Shown piece by piece: positions 45,295 through 54,099 of a DNA stretch of 64,000 nucleotides; position 1 is the stretch's first letter, and each line of letters begins with the position of its first letter. The stretch spans positions 62,001-126,000 of the forward strand of contig CANMWQ010000002.1 in assembly GCA_947501685.1 (NCBI GenBank). The letters run 5' to 3'. A model generated the notes under the pieces. It saw only the letters and a program-made list of their open reading frames with translations. It had not been told where the DNA came from and ran no database searches. The translations under genes and the position numbers were made by a program. This DNA is from an uncultured Litoreibacter sp. (GTDB lineage: Bacteria > Pseudomonadota > Alphaproteobacteria > Rhodobacterales > Rhodobacteraceae).

Positions 45295-46415
45295 TGCAGT
45301 TCATCGACCTTGCAGCGCAGCAGGCCCAGATCAGGGGCAAGATAGACGCCCGCATTACAGCCGTGTTGGACCACGGAGCCTACATAATGGGCCCCGAGGT
45401 GACGGAGCTTGAACAGGCTCTCTCCGAGTTTTGCGGGGCCAAACACGCGCTGACCTGCGCTAATGGAACCGACGCTTTGCAACTTGCATTGATGGCATTG
45501 GAGGTCGGGAAAGGCGACGCCGTCTTCTGCCCCGCCTTCACCTTCGCCGCGACCGCTGAGGTCATCCCTTCAACCGGCGCAACCCCTGTCTTTGTCGACA
45601 TAGACCCAGCCACGTTCAACATTTGCGCGGACAGCCTGAAACGTGCAATTGCGCATGCACAAGAGCAAAACCTGACCCCCGCGGCGGTGATTGCCGTCGA
45701 TTTGTTCGGGCTGCCTGCTGACTACGACGCCCTGTCCGAGATCTGCGCGGCGAGTAAGATGCGTTTGATTGCCGACAGCGCACAGGGCTTTGGCGGCACC
45801 TACAAGACACACAGGACCGGCACGCTTGGTGACATTGCAACGACCTCATTCTTTCCTGCCAAACCCCTTGGCTGCTACGGAGACGGCGGCGCCGTGTTCA
45901 CCCAGAATGAAGACTTAGCCGACAAGATTGCCTCGCTTAGGGTGCATGGAAAAGGCCGCCACAAATATGACTGCCAGCGCATCGGGATGAACTCTCGGCT
46001 CGACACGTTGCAAGCGGCGATCCTATGCGAAAAGCTCGCGATTTTCCCGGAGGAGATCCGCAGTCGCAACGAGATCGCAGCACGCTACACTGCGGCGTTG
46101 GGCAATCTTTTTTGCGTTCCGTATGTGCCCGAAGGGCTGGTCTCCACTTGGGCGCAATACACCCTACGTGCGCCCGAGGATACACCTCGCGAAAAACTCA
46201 TCGCCGCGCTTGAGTCGGCACAAATTCCGGTCGGTATCTATTATCCAAAACCGCTCCATCAACAGACCGCTTATGCGTCTTTCCCCAAGGATCCAAGAGG
46301 GCTTCGGGAATGCGAAATTGCCGCGGCCACCGTGTTCAGCTTGCCAATGCATCCTTACCTGACAGATCACGACCAGGACCAAGCAATCGAGGTGCTGCGC
46401 GATGCGCTCACCTGA
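45291..46415 (+). CDS. wbpE: UDP-3-keto-GlcNAcA aminotransferase (WbpE-like, DegT family)
   Basis: A protein of 374 aa beginning MMQFIDLAAQQAQIRGKIDA; the second ATG is also usable. It is a PLP-dependent sugar aminotransferase: CANGTDALQLALMALEVGKG, VDLFGLPADYDALSEI, IADSAQGFGGTYK, and the PLP lysine in SFFPAKPLGCYGDGGAVFT. It converts the 3-keto sugar made by WbpB to UDP-GlcNAc3N-A with glutamate. The start overlaps wbpB and the end overlaps the GT2 gene by 14 bp. Confidence 0.9.
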   Translation: MMQFIDLAAQQAQIRGKIDARITAVLDHGAYIMGPEVTELEQALSEFCGAKHALTCANGTDALQLALMALEVGKGDAVFCPAFTFAATAEVIPSTGATPVFVDIDPATFNICADSLKRAIAHAQEQNLTPAAVIAVDLFGLPADYDALSEICAASKMRLIADSAQGFGGTYKTHRTGTLGDIATTSFFPAKPLGCYGDGGAVFTQNEDLADKIASLRVHGKGRHKYDCQRIGMNSRLDTLQAAILCEKLAIFPEEIRSRNEIAARYTAALGNLFCVPYVPEGLVSTWAQYTLRAPEDTPREKLIAALESAQIPVGIYYPKPLHQQTAYASFPKDPRGLRECEIAAATVFSLPMHPYLTDHDQDQAIEVLRDALT

Positions 46416-47157
46416 ATTGCCTTGGGTCTCCGTCCTGATGCCGTGCCAGAACGCCGGCCCCACAGTGGCCGCAGCGATCCAATCCGTTCAAAACCAAACG
46501 TTTCAAGACTGGGAATTGTTAGTCGCAGATGACAGTTCTTCAGACGACAGCGCAGCCATCATACGCGAGATTGCCGCGCAGGACCGACGGGTCATTCCGT
46601 TGGAAAGCCCGGCAAACAAAACAGGCGCTGCCGCCACACGCAATCATGCTCTCTTTCACGCCAAAGGTCGCTTCATTGCCTTTCTAGATGCGGATGACCT
46701 GTGGCTGCCTTCCAAGCTGGAACGACAACTCGACTTCATGCAGACCCACGGCACAGCCTTCAGCCATACCAGCTATTATGTACGCCGCACCGGTCAGGCC
46801 GACTATATTCGAGCCGCACCAGAAGTTTCGACCCGCAAAACGCTTCTTTGGGGCAACAGGATCGGATGTTTGACGGCGGTTTACGACACCAAGCAGTTGG
46901 GCAAGCAGCCCATGCCAGATATCCCCAAACGCCACGATTATGCCCTTTGGCTCCACCTTCTTAAGCTTACCCCGACAGCGGCAGGTTTGGCGGAGCCATT
47001 GGCCATTCACCACCGACAAAAAGGATCGCTCAGCTCTAACCCTTGGAGCAGCACCCGTGCGACATGTCACATGCTGCATACGCAGGCTGGGTTGTCACGG
47101 CCTGCAGCGATACAGGCCACACTGCGTCATGTCGCGCGAAGAGTGCTCCATGGATAA
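46402..47157 (+). CDS. Glycosyltransferase family 2
   Basis: A protein of 251 aa with the GT-A signature: WVSVLMPCQNAGPTVAAAIQ, ELLVADDSSSDDSAAIIREI, AATRNHALFHAKGRFIAFLD, and the DAD metal site in LDADDLWLPSKLERQLDFM. It is short for GT2 and ends in a helical basic tail (RPAAIQATLRHVARRVLHG). Translationally coupled to wbpE, it may transfer the diamino-uronic acid made by the upstream genes, or its partner sugar. It ends 3 bp before the convergent stop of the metallopeptidase gene. Confidence 0.85.
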   Translation: MRSPELPWVSVLMPCQNAGPTVAAAIQSVQNQTFQDWELLVADDSSSDDSAAIIREIAAQDRRVIPLESPANKTGAAATRNHALFHAKGRFIAFLDADDLWLPSKLERQLDFMQTHGTAFSHTSYYVRRTGQADYIRAAPEVSTRKTLLWGNRIGCLTAVYDTKQLGKQPMPDIPKRHDYALWLHLLKLTPTAAGLAEPLAIHHRQKGSLSSNPWSSTRATCHMLHTQAGLSRPAAIQATLRHVARRVLHG

Positions 47158-47160
47158 GGT

Positions 47161-49671
47161 CTAGACAAACTCTTCAGAAAGCAGGCTGCCATCCGTGTCA
47201 AAGACGCGAATATGGGAATCCCATGCGAACTGGTTTTCCAAGTCGAACAAGATCACCTGCTCCTGATCATTGTCATAGGTCGTCAGCTTCTTGGTCAGAA
47301 CATTGTCAGCATCCCGGTTTTCGACAATATCGGTCCAAACCTGGCTATCGTCGAAATCAGGAATGTAGCGCGTTTGCAATCCGGTGTCGTAGTTGGTCCG
47401 CTTGTCATAGAGGTTCCCGTTCTCGTCACGGTACTCAAATATCGTGTCCCAAAGCTGGACTTCCTCAACATCAAGAATGACGCGCAGCTGGTTGCCAATG
47501 TCGTAGTTGGTCCGCTTGTCATAGAGGTTTCCGTTCTCGTCGCGGTACTCAAGGATGGTTTCCCAAACCTCTGCTTCGTCAACATCAGTGATAGTCCTGA
47601 TCTGCTGCCCACTGTCATAATTCACGCGCCGGTCAAAGAGCTGATCCGAGCTGTCAAAATAGGTCAGGATCGTATCCCAGCTTCGCGTGGCATCGGTGTC
47701 ATAGTCCGTGACCCGCATACTGTTCTCATCATAGGAAATCGTCAGACGGGACAAAGCACCAGTCAGGTCATATTCGAACACCTGCGTATGGAAAGCTTCC
47801 TCAATGCCCAGATCAAAAACCGTCAGGTCCAGGCCTGCCAACTCGAAAGACGCGCTCAGATCACCAGAGCTCCACGCATCTGTCAGCGCTGTGTCTGCAG
47901 AGGCCACGACGGCAATATTCCCATCCGCAGAGGCCATTTGCGCGGATATTCCACCAATGGAAACAACGCCCCCCGCAGAGGTCACATCAAATTCCGTCAT
48001 CCCCTCCAGGTAGATCAAATCACCCGAGACCTCTCCCGAGTTTTGATCCACCGCAGCGAACCCGTAATCCCCAACGGTTCCTTGCGCCGCCGCAAAGACG
48101 AAAATGTCATCATCCTCCCCGCCGACCAGCATGTCATCCTGCCCGCCACCAAACAGCGTGTCTGCGCCGTCGCCACCGCTCAGCACGTCATCGCCCAAAC
48201 CGCCGATCAGGATATTGGCAACCGCATTGCCCAATAGCGTATCGTTCCCAGCGCCTGTGCGCAGGTTTTCGATCACCGTGTCAGTATAAAGCGTCAGGTT
48301 GCCAATACTGCCACGCACATCTGAGATAGCGCCAGGGGTCAGGTCAACGCGGCTTGAGGCACTTGTTCCCGACAGATCCAACAGATCAACGCCACCATCA
48401 TCAAGGATGGTATAGGTCGCCGTGTTTTCTCCAAACATGGTGTCGTAGTAACCGCCAGCGGTGGACCCCTCTCCGTAGATCGTGTCCTCGGCCCGCAGCG
48501 TACCATCGACGCCGTAAAGGCTTTGCACGGCGGCAATATCAGCTAGCATAGGGGTCAGCACATAGGCAAATGACGCATCAATGGACGTATTCTCGCTCTG
48601 GCTGAAATAGGACATGGCAGACATTTGCCAGCTGTCATTTCGATAATTGTTGTCGACCCCGTAGGTTGCATTGCCATTATAAAGCCCGGCATGCCCCAGA
48701 CCCAAAACATGGCCGATCTCATGGATATAGGTCTGAAACGAGTAGCTCGAATGATCGAGCACGACCTGCCCCTCACCATTCGTAAACCAGTCCCCATCGA
48801 TCCACCCCGTTCCGATATTGATGGCAGCACTTACGATCTCACCGCCTGAGGTGTTCGAAAAAGAGGCATAGGCGCTGTTGGTGTCGTCATCATTGAACCG
48901 AATGCCCGCGCCACCAACGGCAAGCGTCGTCTCATTGAACTCGATACCGGTCACCAATGTCCAAGCCGCCAGCGCGTCCAACGCAAAAGCACGCCCGCCT
49001 GCCGTAAGGCCGCTCAGATCAACGGCGATGGCATCACCAGGCACGACGTCCCAAGCATAGGCATCAGCCGACGAGCCGTTGCCAGACCATGTCCAATATT
49101 CCTCCGTCAGCTGGGTGACGACATCGGCAACGGAGAACTCCACCGCGCTTGCCGGGATCGACATATCGACCGCAAGAACATAGGTGCCAAGGTCATTGCC
49201 CGAATAGTCCTCCGCAGACACAAAATACGTCTCCGGAGCGGACCCCGAATTTGTCACCACAATGGAGGACGTCGTCGCGCTATACCCGGTCTCATTGTAA
49301 AGAAAGTCGCCGCTCGCATCGAACAGCCTGACAAGCGGATCAGCCACCGCGCCGTTGCCATCGGCAGTCATGGTAATGGTGGCCGTGGCCCCGGCAGGTA
49401 CCTCGATGCGAACCCAGTCGACATCGCCCAGAAACGCAATCGAGCCATTCAGGCTGTCATCATGTCCCAAAGTAATCGGTGTGGCGGCGGTGGCCGGCAA
49501 ATCCTCAACCTCATCCACCGGAGGGCCATAGACGCGCACCTCCCGCGTGGCAGGATCTGTGGGATATCTGTGCTCATGGTCATGGCTGCAGTTTTCATCA
49601 CAGACATGATCATCGCTCAGATGGCAGGAAGACGGTAGAGACTGTTGGTCTAGCATAGCAAAGGGCCCCAT
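47161..49671 (-). CDS. Serralysin-like M10 metallopeptidase with RTX and 38-residue repeats
   Basis: A protein of 836 aa, secreted without a Sec signal. N-terminus (16-34): a Cys/His-rich cluster (SCHLSDDHVCDENCSHDHEH). A pre-peptidase-like beta domain (about 65-170) is followed by the M10B catalytic domain with the zinc site HEIGHVLGLGH (317-327) and Met-turn SAMSYFS. RTX nonapeptides bind calcium at about 473-525 (GGLGDDVLSGGDGADTLFGG). C-terminal repeats have Trp665, 703, 741, 779 and 817, each 38 apart, and the chain stops 20 residues from the last Trp. It is probably a type I secretion substrate; exporter genes are not in the window. It is divergent from the large RTX gene. Confidence 0.88.
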   Translation of the reverse strand: MGPFAMLDQQSLPSSCHLSDDHVCDENCSHDHEHRYPTDPATREVRVYGPPVDEVEDLPATAATPITLGHDDSLNGSIAFLGDVDWVRIEVPAGATATITMTADGNGAVADPLVRLFDASGDFLYNETGYSATTSSIVVTNSGSAPETYFVSAEDYSGNDLGTYVLAVDMSIPASAVEFSVADVVTQLTEEYWTWSGNGSSADAYAWDVVPGDAIAVDLSGLTAGGRAFALDALAAWTLVTGIEFNETTLAVGGAGIRFNDDDTNSAYASFSNTSGGEIVSAAINIGTGWIDGDWFTNGEGQVVLDHSSYSFQTYIHEIGHVLGLGHAGLYNGNATYGVDNNYRNDSWQMSAMSYFSQSENTSIDASFAYVLTPMLADIAAVQSLYGVDGTLRAEDTIYGEGSTAGGYYDTMFGENTATYTILDDGGVDLLDLSGTSASSRVDLTPGAISDVRGSIGNLTLYTDTVIENLRTGAGNDTLLGNAVANILIGGLGDDVLSGGDGADTLFGGGQDDMLVGGEDDDIFVFAAAQGTVGDYGFAAVDQNSGEVSGDLIYLEGMTEFDVTSAGGVVSIGGISAQMASADGNIAVVASADTALTDAWSSGDLSASFELAGLDLTVFDLGIEEAFHTQVFEYDLTGALSRLTISYDENSMRVTDYDTDATRSWDTILTYFDSSDQLFDRRVNYDSGQQIRTITDVDEAEVWETILEYRDENGNLYDKRTNYDIGNQLRVILDVEEVQLWDTIFEYRDENGNLYDKRTNYDTGLQTRYIPDFDDSQVWTDIVENRDADNVLTKKLTTYDNDQEQVILFDLENQFAWDSHIRVFDTDGSLLSEEFV
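47164..47679 (-). repeat. Four-and-a-half copies of a 38-residue protein repeat
   Basis: It encodes residues 665-836 of the metallopeptidase. Each unit begins with Trp and follows W-[DE]-x-I-x-E-[YF]-R-D-x-x-G-x-L-Y-D-K-R, then T-N-Y-D-x-G-x-Q-x-R-x-I-x-D. Spacing is exactly 38 residues in all four intervals. The last unit is cut to 20 residues. Confidence 0.9.
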
Positions 49672-49945
49672 TTTGATAGGTCCCAGGTCAGATCAGCCAT
49701 GAAGTTGGGACCGTGTGAGATTCTGCGCCACAAAGGTTGCCAAGACGTTAGTAAGAGCGCCCAAAGCGCTGTTCGATCATCAATGACTAGACACTTCAGG
49801 CAAGAAGACCCCCTTCCGCCCGGCTAATACCAATCAATTAAAAACTGAAAGAAGAACCGCTTGCCCGCCATATTCCGGTCTTCGCCATGAACTGATCAGC
49901 GTTTCATATGGGGACAGCTTAATTTTTTGGTTCGGTGAAGAAGCA
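49672..49945. promoter_or_regulatory. Divergent control region of the two RTX proteins
   Basis: 274 bp between the metallopeptidase and large RTX genes. The part from 49800 to 49940 is AT-rich. Promoters for both must lie here, which allows joint control of two proteins with the same C-terminal module. No clear palindrome was recognised. Confidence 0.4.
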
Positions 49946-52876
49946 ATGGCAAATATACAGTATCTCGGTGAATTGGGCAGCTCATCTGGCACAGACCAAG
50001 TGGGCTTGGATGCGCTTGAGGTGATCAACGGCGCGACGGGCAGAACGCTGACATTCTCCAGCAATAACGGCGCCGCCATTCAATCGGGCCAGATCTCCCT
50101 TCTGGCGGGACAGGTCACGTTCACGACTGACGCAGCCGCGCAGACTGGATCCGTGCCGCTCGCATCTGAGGCAGCGAACACTCCCTACCTGTTCTCGGTG
50201 CATAGCGTATCGGGCGAGCTTCAGGTCGCAGCAGTGGCGTCGGATGGTAGCATCGGCGCATTCAACACCGTCTCGGGAACTGCTGGGTTGGGGATCAAGA
50301 CGGTCGAGCTGATTGAGGGTGAGCCGACGCCGACCATCGTGGCGTCCTGTTATGATGGCCAGATGGTCGGCACCTTCACAATCGACGAGACGAACACGCT
50401 TGTAGCCGTGAACACACCCTTCGCACCCGACGTTTTTGGCGGCTACCGGGTGACCGATTTATCCGTTCATGCGTCTGGCGAAGAAACCCGATTTGTCGCC
50501 ATCTCAGCACAAGCCAACATGATCGCAAGCTTCGAGATTGATGAAAACGGTAACGTCACCGAGCTTGACCATCGCGGTGCAGCAGACGGGCTCGGCATCA
50601 ACAGCCCGACAAGCTTGTCGCAGCTAACGGTAAACGGCCGTGACTATGTTCTGGTCTCCTCCTATGGCACATCGTCCTTGACGGTTCTGGAGCTGGAAGG
50701 CGACGGCATCCTGACACTGACTGACCAGATCAATGACAACACAACCACCCGTTTCGGCAATGTGCTGGAAGTGGAGACATTGACCATTGGCGACCATGCT
50801 TTCGTCGCATTGGCGGGCAGCGATGGCGGCGTCACCTTGTTGCAAATGCTCAATGGCGGGATGCTCAGCGAGGTTGCGACCTACGAGAACCCCGGATCGG
50901 ACAGTTTCGGCGACATAACGATGCTGGAACTCTTTGCAGAGGGTGACACGCTCGTCATCCTGACCGGCACCGATGCCTCTGACATGGTCTCCGCATTCTC
51001 TTTCGACACCCGCGATATGGGTGCCGTGATTGACGGCAGAGGGGCGGGAACCGGGATTGATGACACGTTACTTAGCAACGAAAGCACCGCGCTGCTGACC
51101 GGTGGCGATGGAAGCGACACATTCATTCTTCGCGACACGGGCACGACGGTTGAAATCACCGATTATGAGCATGGTGTCGACCAGATTGATCTCAGCCATT
51201 GGCCCCGTGCCTATGCGTTGACCGCGCTCGAATTTGTCCCACTCGCGGACGGTATTCAGATCAGCTACTTCGACAATACACTGATCATCCGCAGCCATGA
51301 CGGGAACCCGCTTGAGCAAAGCGACTTCACCAATGAGGATTTCTTCGGGCTGTGGCGCATCCCGGTGGATGAGCAAGTCGGCACCAACGCGGCCCCCAAC
51401 ACATCCAACGGGATGTTGCTCAATCAAGGGTCAAATTCCGCCGATAGTATGAACGGCACCGATGGCGCAGATTTACTGCTCGGCCATGGTGGCAATGATG
51501 CGCTTTTCGGTTTCGATGGCGACGATCTGATTTTCGGTGGCACCGGTGAAGACACGCTTTCGGGCGGTCAGGGCCAGGACACCTTCGTCTTTGATGCGGC
51601 GGACGCAGATATCGACATGGTCACCGACTATGAGGGGGCAAGCGTTGATACTTTGTCCGGCCGGTTTTCCGGTGATGCAATCTTTGTCCAAAACATGGTC
51701 AGCTTTGATATACAGATCCTCGGAACAGACGTCCATTTGGCGGGAGATATCATTCAGAACGCTGCGTCGGGTAACCTGTTGGTCGCCTATCTCAACGGCA
51801 CAAGTGACATCACCTCTTGGAGCCGCGCCGCTCTTTCGGGAATAGGAACCGCCGCCTCCACGTTGGTGACGACCTTGTTTGACCTCGATGGTGATGAAGC
51901 GTTTGATCAGATCGGTATCAGCTTCGATACGGCGGGAAACACGACCAGACTGACGGCGCTGAACGATGACGGGTCACAAACCATTACGTCTTTTGATGTT
52001 TCCGACGACGAAAGCTGGAGACGGCAGGTGGAGGAGCTTGACGATCAGGGCCAACGCACGCAGCTCGACCAGTTTCTCGATAACGGGGACACGGTTGAAG
52101 CCTCATACGACCCTGAGAACACCAGAAGCTGGGACAGCTTCACCCGGCATTTCGACGAAAGCTCTTCGCTAAGCGAACAGATGGTGGTCTATGATGACGC
52201 CACCAGCAGGCGGTTGATCAACGACACCGAAGACGCAAATGTCTGGCAGCAGATCATCGAAGATCGCAACTCCAACGGCGCGTTGGATGACAAACGTGTT
52301 CTCTATGACAATGGCAACGAGCTTCGCACAATTCTGGACGTGGACGAAGCAAACACGTGGCACTCTATCGAGGAGTTTCGCGATGCAGGCGGCGCGCTCT
52401 ATGACAAACGATTCAACTACGATGACGGCACTTCTCAACGCCTTCTCTTTGACACTGATAGCACGGAGGTTTGGGACAACATTGTTGAATTTCGGGACGA
52501 CGCGGGCGCGCTTTATGACAAGCGAACCAACTATGATAATGGCACACAGCTGCGTCTCATCCTCGACCCGAACGACACCGCCAATTGGGAGACAATCCGC
52601 GAGCTATCAAACGCGGAAGGTAATATGTACGACAAGCTGACCACCGGCGACACCGGTGCCAGCACCCGCGTCATTCTCGACACAGAGAGCATCGCCAGCT
52701 GGGACATGATCGTGGAAAATCGCAACGCAGATGGGGACATGTTCAGAAAAACGACAACCTACGATAATACCAACTATCAACTACTGCTGTTCGATGTCGA
52801 CGATTTGGAAAGCTGGGATGTCCACACGCGAGTTTTCGACAGCAACGACGTGCTGATCAGCGAGAACTTTGAATAG
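49946..52876 (+). CDS. Large RTX protein with propeller-like N-terminus and 38-residue repeats
   Basis: A protein of 976 aa with no Sec signal. Residues about 75-360 hold repeating beta-strand units of beta-propeller type (FVAISAQANMIASFEIDENG, YVLVSSYGTSSLTVLELEGD, FVALAGSDGGVTLLQML). A first short RTX-like stretch lies at 385-395 and a full RTX block at about 495-550 (GTDGADLLLGHGGNDALFGF). The C-terminus has eight Trp-led repeats at 691, 729, 767, 805, 843, 881, 919 and 957, spaced exactly 38, with a final 20-residue unit. The same module ends the divergent metallopeptidase. Probably a surface or secreted adhesin-like protein exported by a type I system. Enzyme activity is not evident. Confidence 0.85.
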   Translation: MANIQYLGELGSSSGTDQVGLDALEVINGATGRTLTFSSNNGAAIQSGQISLLAGQVTFTTDAAAQTGSVPLASEAANTPYLFSVHSVSGELQVAAVASDGSIGAFNTVSGTAGLGIKTVELIEGEPTPTIVASCYDGQMVGTFTIDETNTLVAVNTPFAPDVFGGYRVTDLSVHASGEETRFVAISAQANMIASFEIDENGNVTELDHRGAADGLGINSPTSLSQLTVNGRDYVLVSSYGTSSLTVLELEGDGILTLTDQINDNTTTRFGNVLEVETLTIGDHAFVALAGSDGGVTLLQMLNGGMLSEVATYENPGSDSFGDITMLELFAEGDTLVILTGTDASDMVSAFSFDTRDMGAVIDGRGAGTGIDDTLLSNESTALLTGGDGSDTFILRDTGTTVEITDYEHGVDQIDLSHWPRAYALTALEFVPLADGIQISYFDNTLIIRSHDGNPLEQSDFTNEDFFGLWRIPVDEQVGTNAAPNTSNGMLLNQGSNSADSMNGTDGADLLLGHGGNDALFGFDGDDLIFGGTGEDTLSGGQGQDTFVFDAADADIDMVTDYEGASVDTLSGRFSGDAIFVQNMVSFDIQILGTDVHLAGDIIQNAASGNLLVAYLNGTSDITSWSRAALSGIGTAASTLVTTLFDLDGDEAFDQIGISFDTAGNTTRLTALNDDGSQTITSFDVSDDESWRRQVEELDDQGQRTQLDQFLDNGDTVEASYDPENTRSWDSFTRHFDESSSLSEQMVVYDDATSRRLINDTEDANVWQQIIEDRNSNGALDDKRVLYDNGNELRTILDVDEANTWHSIEEFRDAGGALYDKRFNYDDGTSQRLLFDTDSTEVWDNIVEFRDDAGALYDKRTNYDNGTQLRLILDPNDTANWETIRELSNAEGNMYDKLTTGDTGASTRVILDTESIASWDMIVENRNADGDMFRKTTTYDNTNYQLLLFDVDDLESWDVHTRVFDSNDVLISENFE
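52016..52873 (+). repeat. Seven-and-a-half copies of the 38-residue protein repeat
   Basis: It encodes residues 691-976. Seven intervals between the leading Trp residues are all 38. Units 3-5 are closest to the consensus (EFRDDAGALYDKRTNYDNGT); the first and last are more divergent. Both RTX proteins end 20 residues from their last Trp with a related end, RVFDSNDVLISENF here and RVFDTDGSLLSEEF in the partner. Confidence 0.9.
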
Positions 52877-52936
52877 GAAGGACACATCCGGACGCGTTGA
52901 GACAGGCCAGAGAGACCGAGCGTAGCGTCTCAAATC

Positions 52937-53521
52937 TCAGCGCAATCCATCTTCTCCAACCGCGTCTTCATGGGTCAAACCGCCCACTCGCGGCAATGGC
53001 CGCCCGCTATCTGTCACGGCGATTGCGACTACGATCTCATTGGGCCGGGGCGCGTCATTGAACCGGATCTCAACCCCATCAAAATGCGACCGCACATAGG
53101 CCGCGTCCTTGTGGCCCAGCGGGATATCAAGGTCTTGCCCCAATCCGCCCCGCTTTTTCGAAGACGGCACCAACGCCACGCCTTTTTCGACAGCTACACG
53201 CAACGGAGCGCCCATCTTTGGGTGGAGCAGCGCCGCGGCATGTTCCAGCTCGCCATTCTCGCCAACCATCGCCGATTTGCCGTAGCTCTCCGCCTCCGGC
53301 GGAGCAATCCCCAGCGCGGCAACAGCCTTCTCGCCCAACAACCCGCCAAGCTCCGCCCCGACCTCCATCAAGTCTGACAGGTCCTCTACAAACTGACCCG
53401 CATGCGGGTTCTCGATGACCGCCGCCGCAACCGCTTTGCGGGTTGGGGGGCTGATGCTCCTGCCACCTTCAATATGGGTCTCTTCGACCCAGACACCGAT
53501 CTTGCGAATGCGCGCTTTCAT
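52937..53521 (-). CDS. AA_synth family protein (second paralogue)
   Basis: A protein of 194 aa that starts MKARIRKIGVWVEETHIEGG and ends TDSGRPLPRVGGLTHEDAVG. It belongs to the amino-acid-synthesis family (PF06684), whose biochemical role is not established. Conserved features shared with the neighbour are ENPHAGQFVEDLSDLMEVG, YGKSAMVGENGELEHAAALL, VALVPSSKKRG and AAYVRSHFDGVEIRFNDAPR. It overlaps the other copy by 4 bp and is the last gene of the six-gene operon that begins with the FAD subunit. The two copies may form a hetero-oligomer or act on successive intermediates of the pathway. Confidence 0.85.
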   Translation of the reverse strand: MKARIRKIGVWVEETHIEGGRSISPPTRKAVAAAVIENPHAGQFVEDLSDLMEVGAELGGLLGEKAVAALGIAPPEAESYGKSAMVGENGELEHAAALLHPKMGAPLRVAVEKGVALVPSSKKRGGLGQDLDIPLGHKDAAYVRSHFDGVEIRFNDAPRPNEIVVAIAVTDSGRPLPRVGGLTHEDAVGEDGLR

Positions 53522-54099
53522 CTCAAACCGTCCTCCCCTTTGATATCCGCTGCCGCCAATCCACCCGCCCGATTGTGGATCCGGGCACCCGTCATCATCA
53601 CAAGCACAAATAGCAACTCATCCGCGCGTGGTGCGTCGTTGATACCAACTTCCATACTGTCAAAATGGCTGCGCACATAGGACGCGTTGATATGTGTGAT
53701 CGGAACATCCAACCGGCTGCCCACGGCCCCGACTTTCTTGGCCGATGGCACAATCGCTTTCGTACCACCAATTACCTCGCGCATCGCATATCCACCCGGC
53801 GCATGCCAAAGCGCGCCATGCTCCAGCTCTCCTGCCGCACCGACGAGAGACCCTTTGCCATAACCTTCGATCTTCTCCGCGCCACCAAGAGCTTCAGCCA
53901 ATCGGTCGGCCAATTGCAGCCCCAACGGGCGTAGATCATCCATGAATCCTTCAATCTCCGGCTCATAACGGCCTGCAAATGGGTTTCGGATCACCGCAAA
54001 GCTTGCACCCCTTAGCAAAGGCATTTCAGCCACGGGACCGCCTTCATGGAATATCTCCTCGACGGTCAGGATCGACTTTCGAACCTCTAGTTCAGGCAT
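53518..54099 (-). CDS. AA_synth family protein (first paralogue)
   Basis: A protein of 193 aa from the ATG at 54099, with GGAG 7 bp upstream. A longer frame to 54189 lies within the UPF0280 gene and is rejected. It aligns with the next gene along its length: SFAVIRNPFAGRYEPEIEGF, YGKGSLVGAAGELEHGALWH, KAIVPSAKKVG, NASYVRSHFDSMEVGINDAP, ending AGGLAAADIKGEDG. The conserved Lys, His and Asp-rich segments suggest an enzyme, but no reaction is known. Translational overlap on both sides ties it to the heterocycle operon. Confidence 0.86.
   Translation of the reverse strand: MPELEVRKSILTVEEIFHEGGPVAEMPLLRGASFAVIRNPFAGRYEPEIEGFMDDLRPLGLQLADRLAEALGGAEKIEGYGKGSLVGAAGELEHGALWHAPGGYAMREVIGGTKAIVPSAKKVGAVGSRLDVPITHINASYVRSHFDSMEVGINDAPRADELLFVLVMMTGARIHNRAGGLAAADIKGEDGLR

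Noticed and set aside
52016-52873. Regular DNA periodicity of 114 bp resembling a CRISPR or satellite array
   Set aside because: The periodicity comes from a 38-codon protein repeat in an open frame; the DNA units are diverged and there are no constant repeats with variable spacers.
52912-52931. GAGAC/GTCTC hairpin after the large RTX gene
   Set aside because: Only 5 bp of stem with a 10-nt loop and no U-run; too weak to call a terminator.
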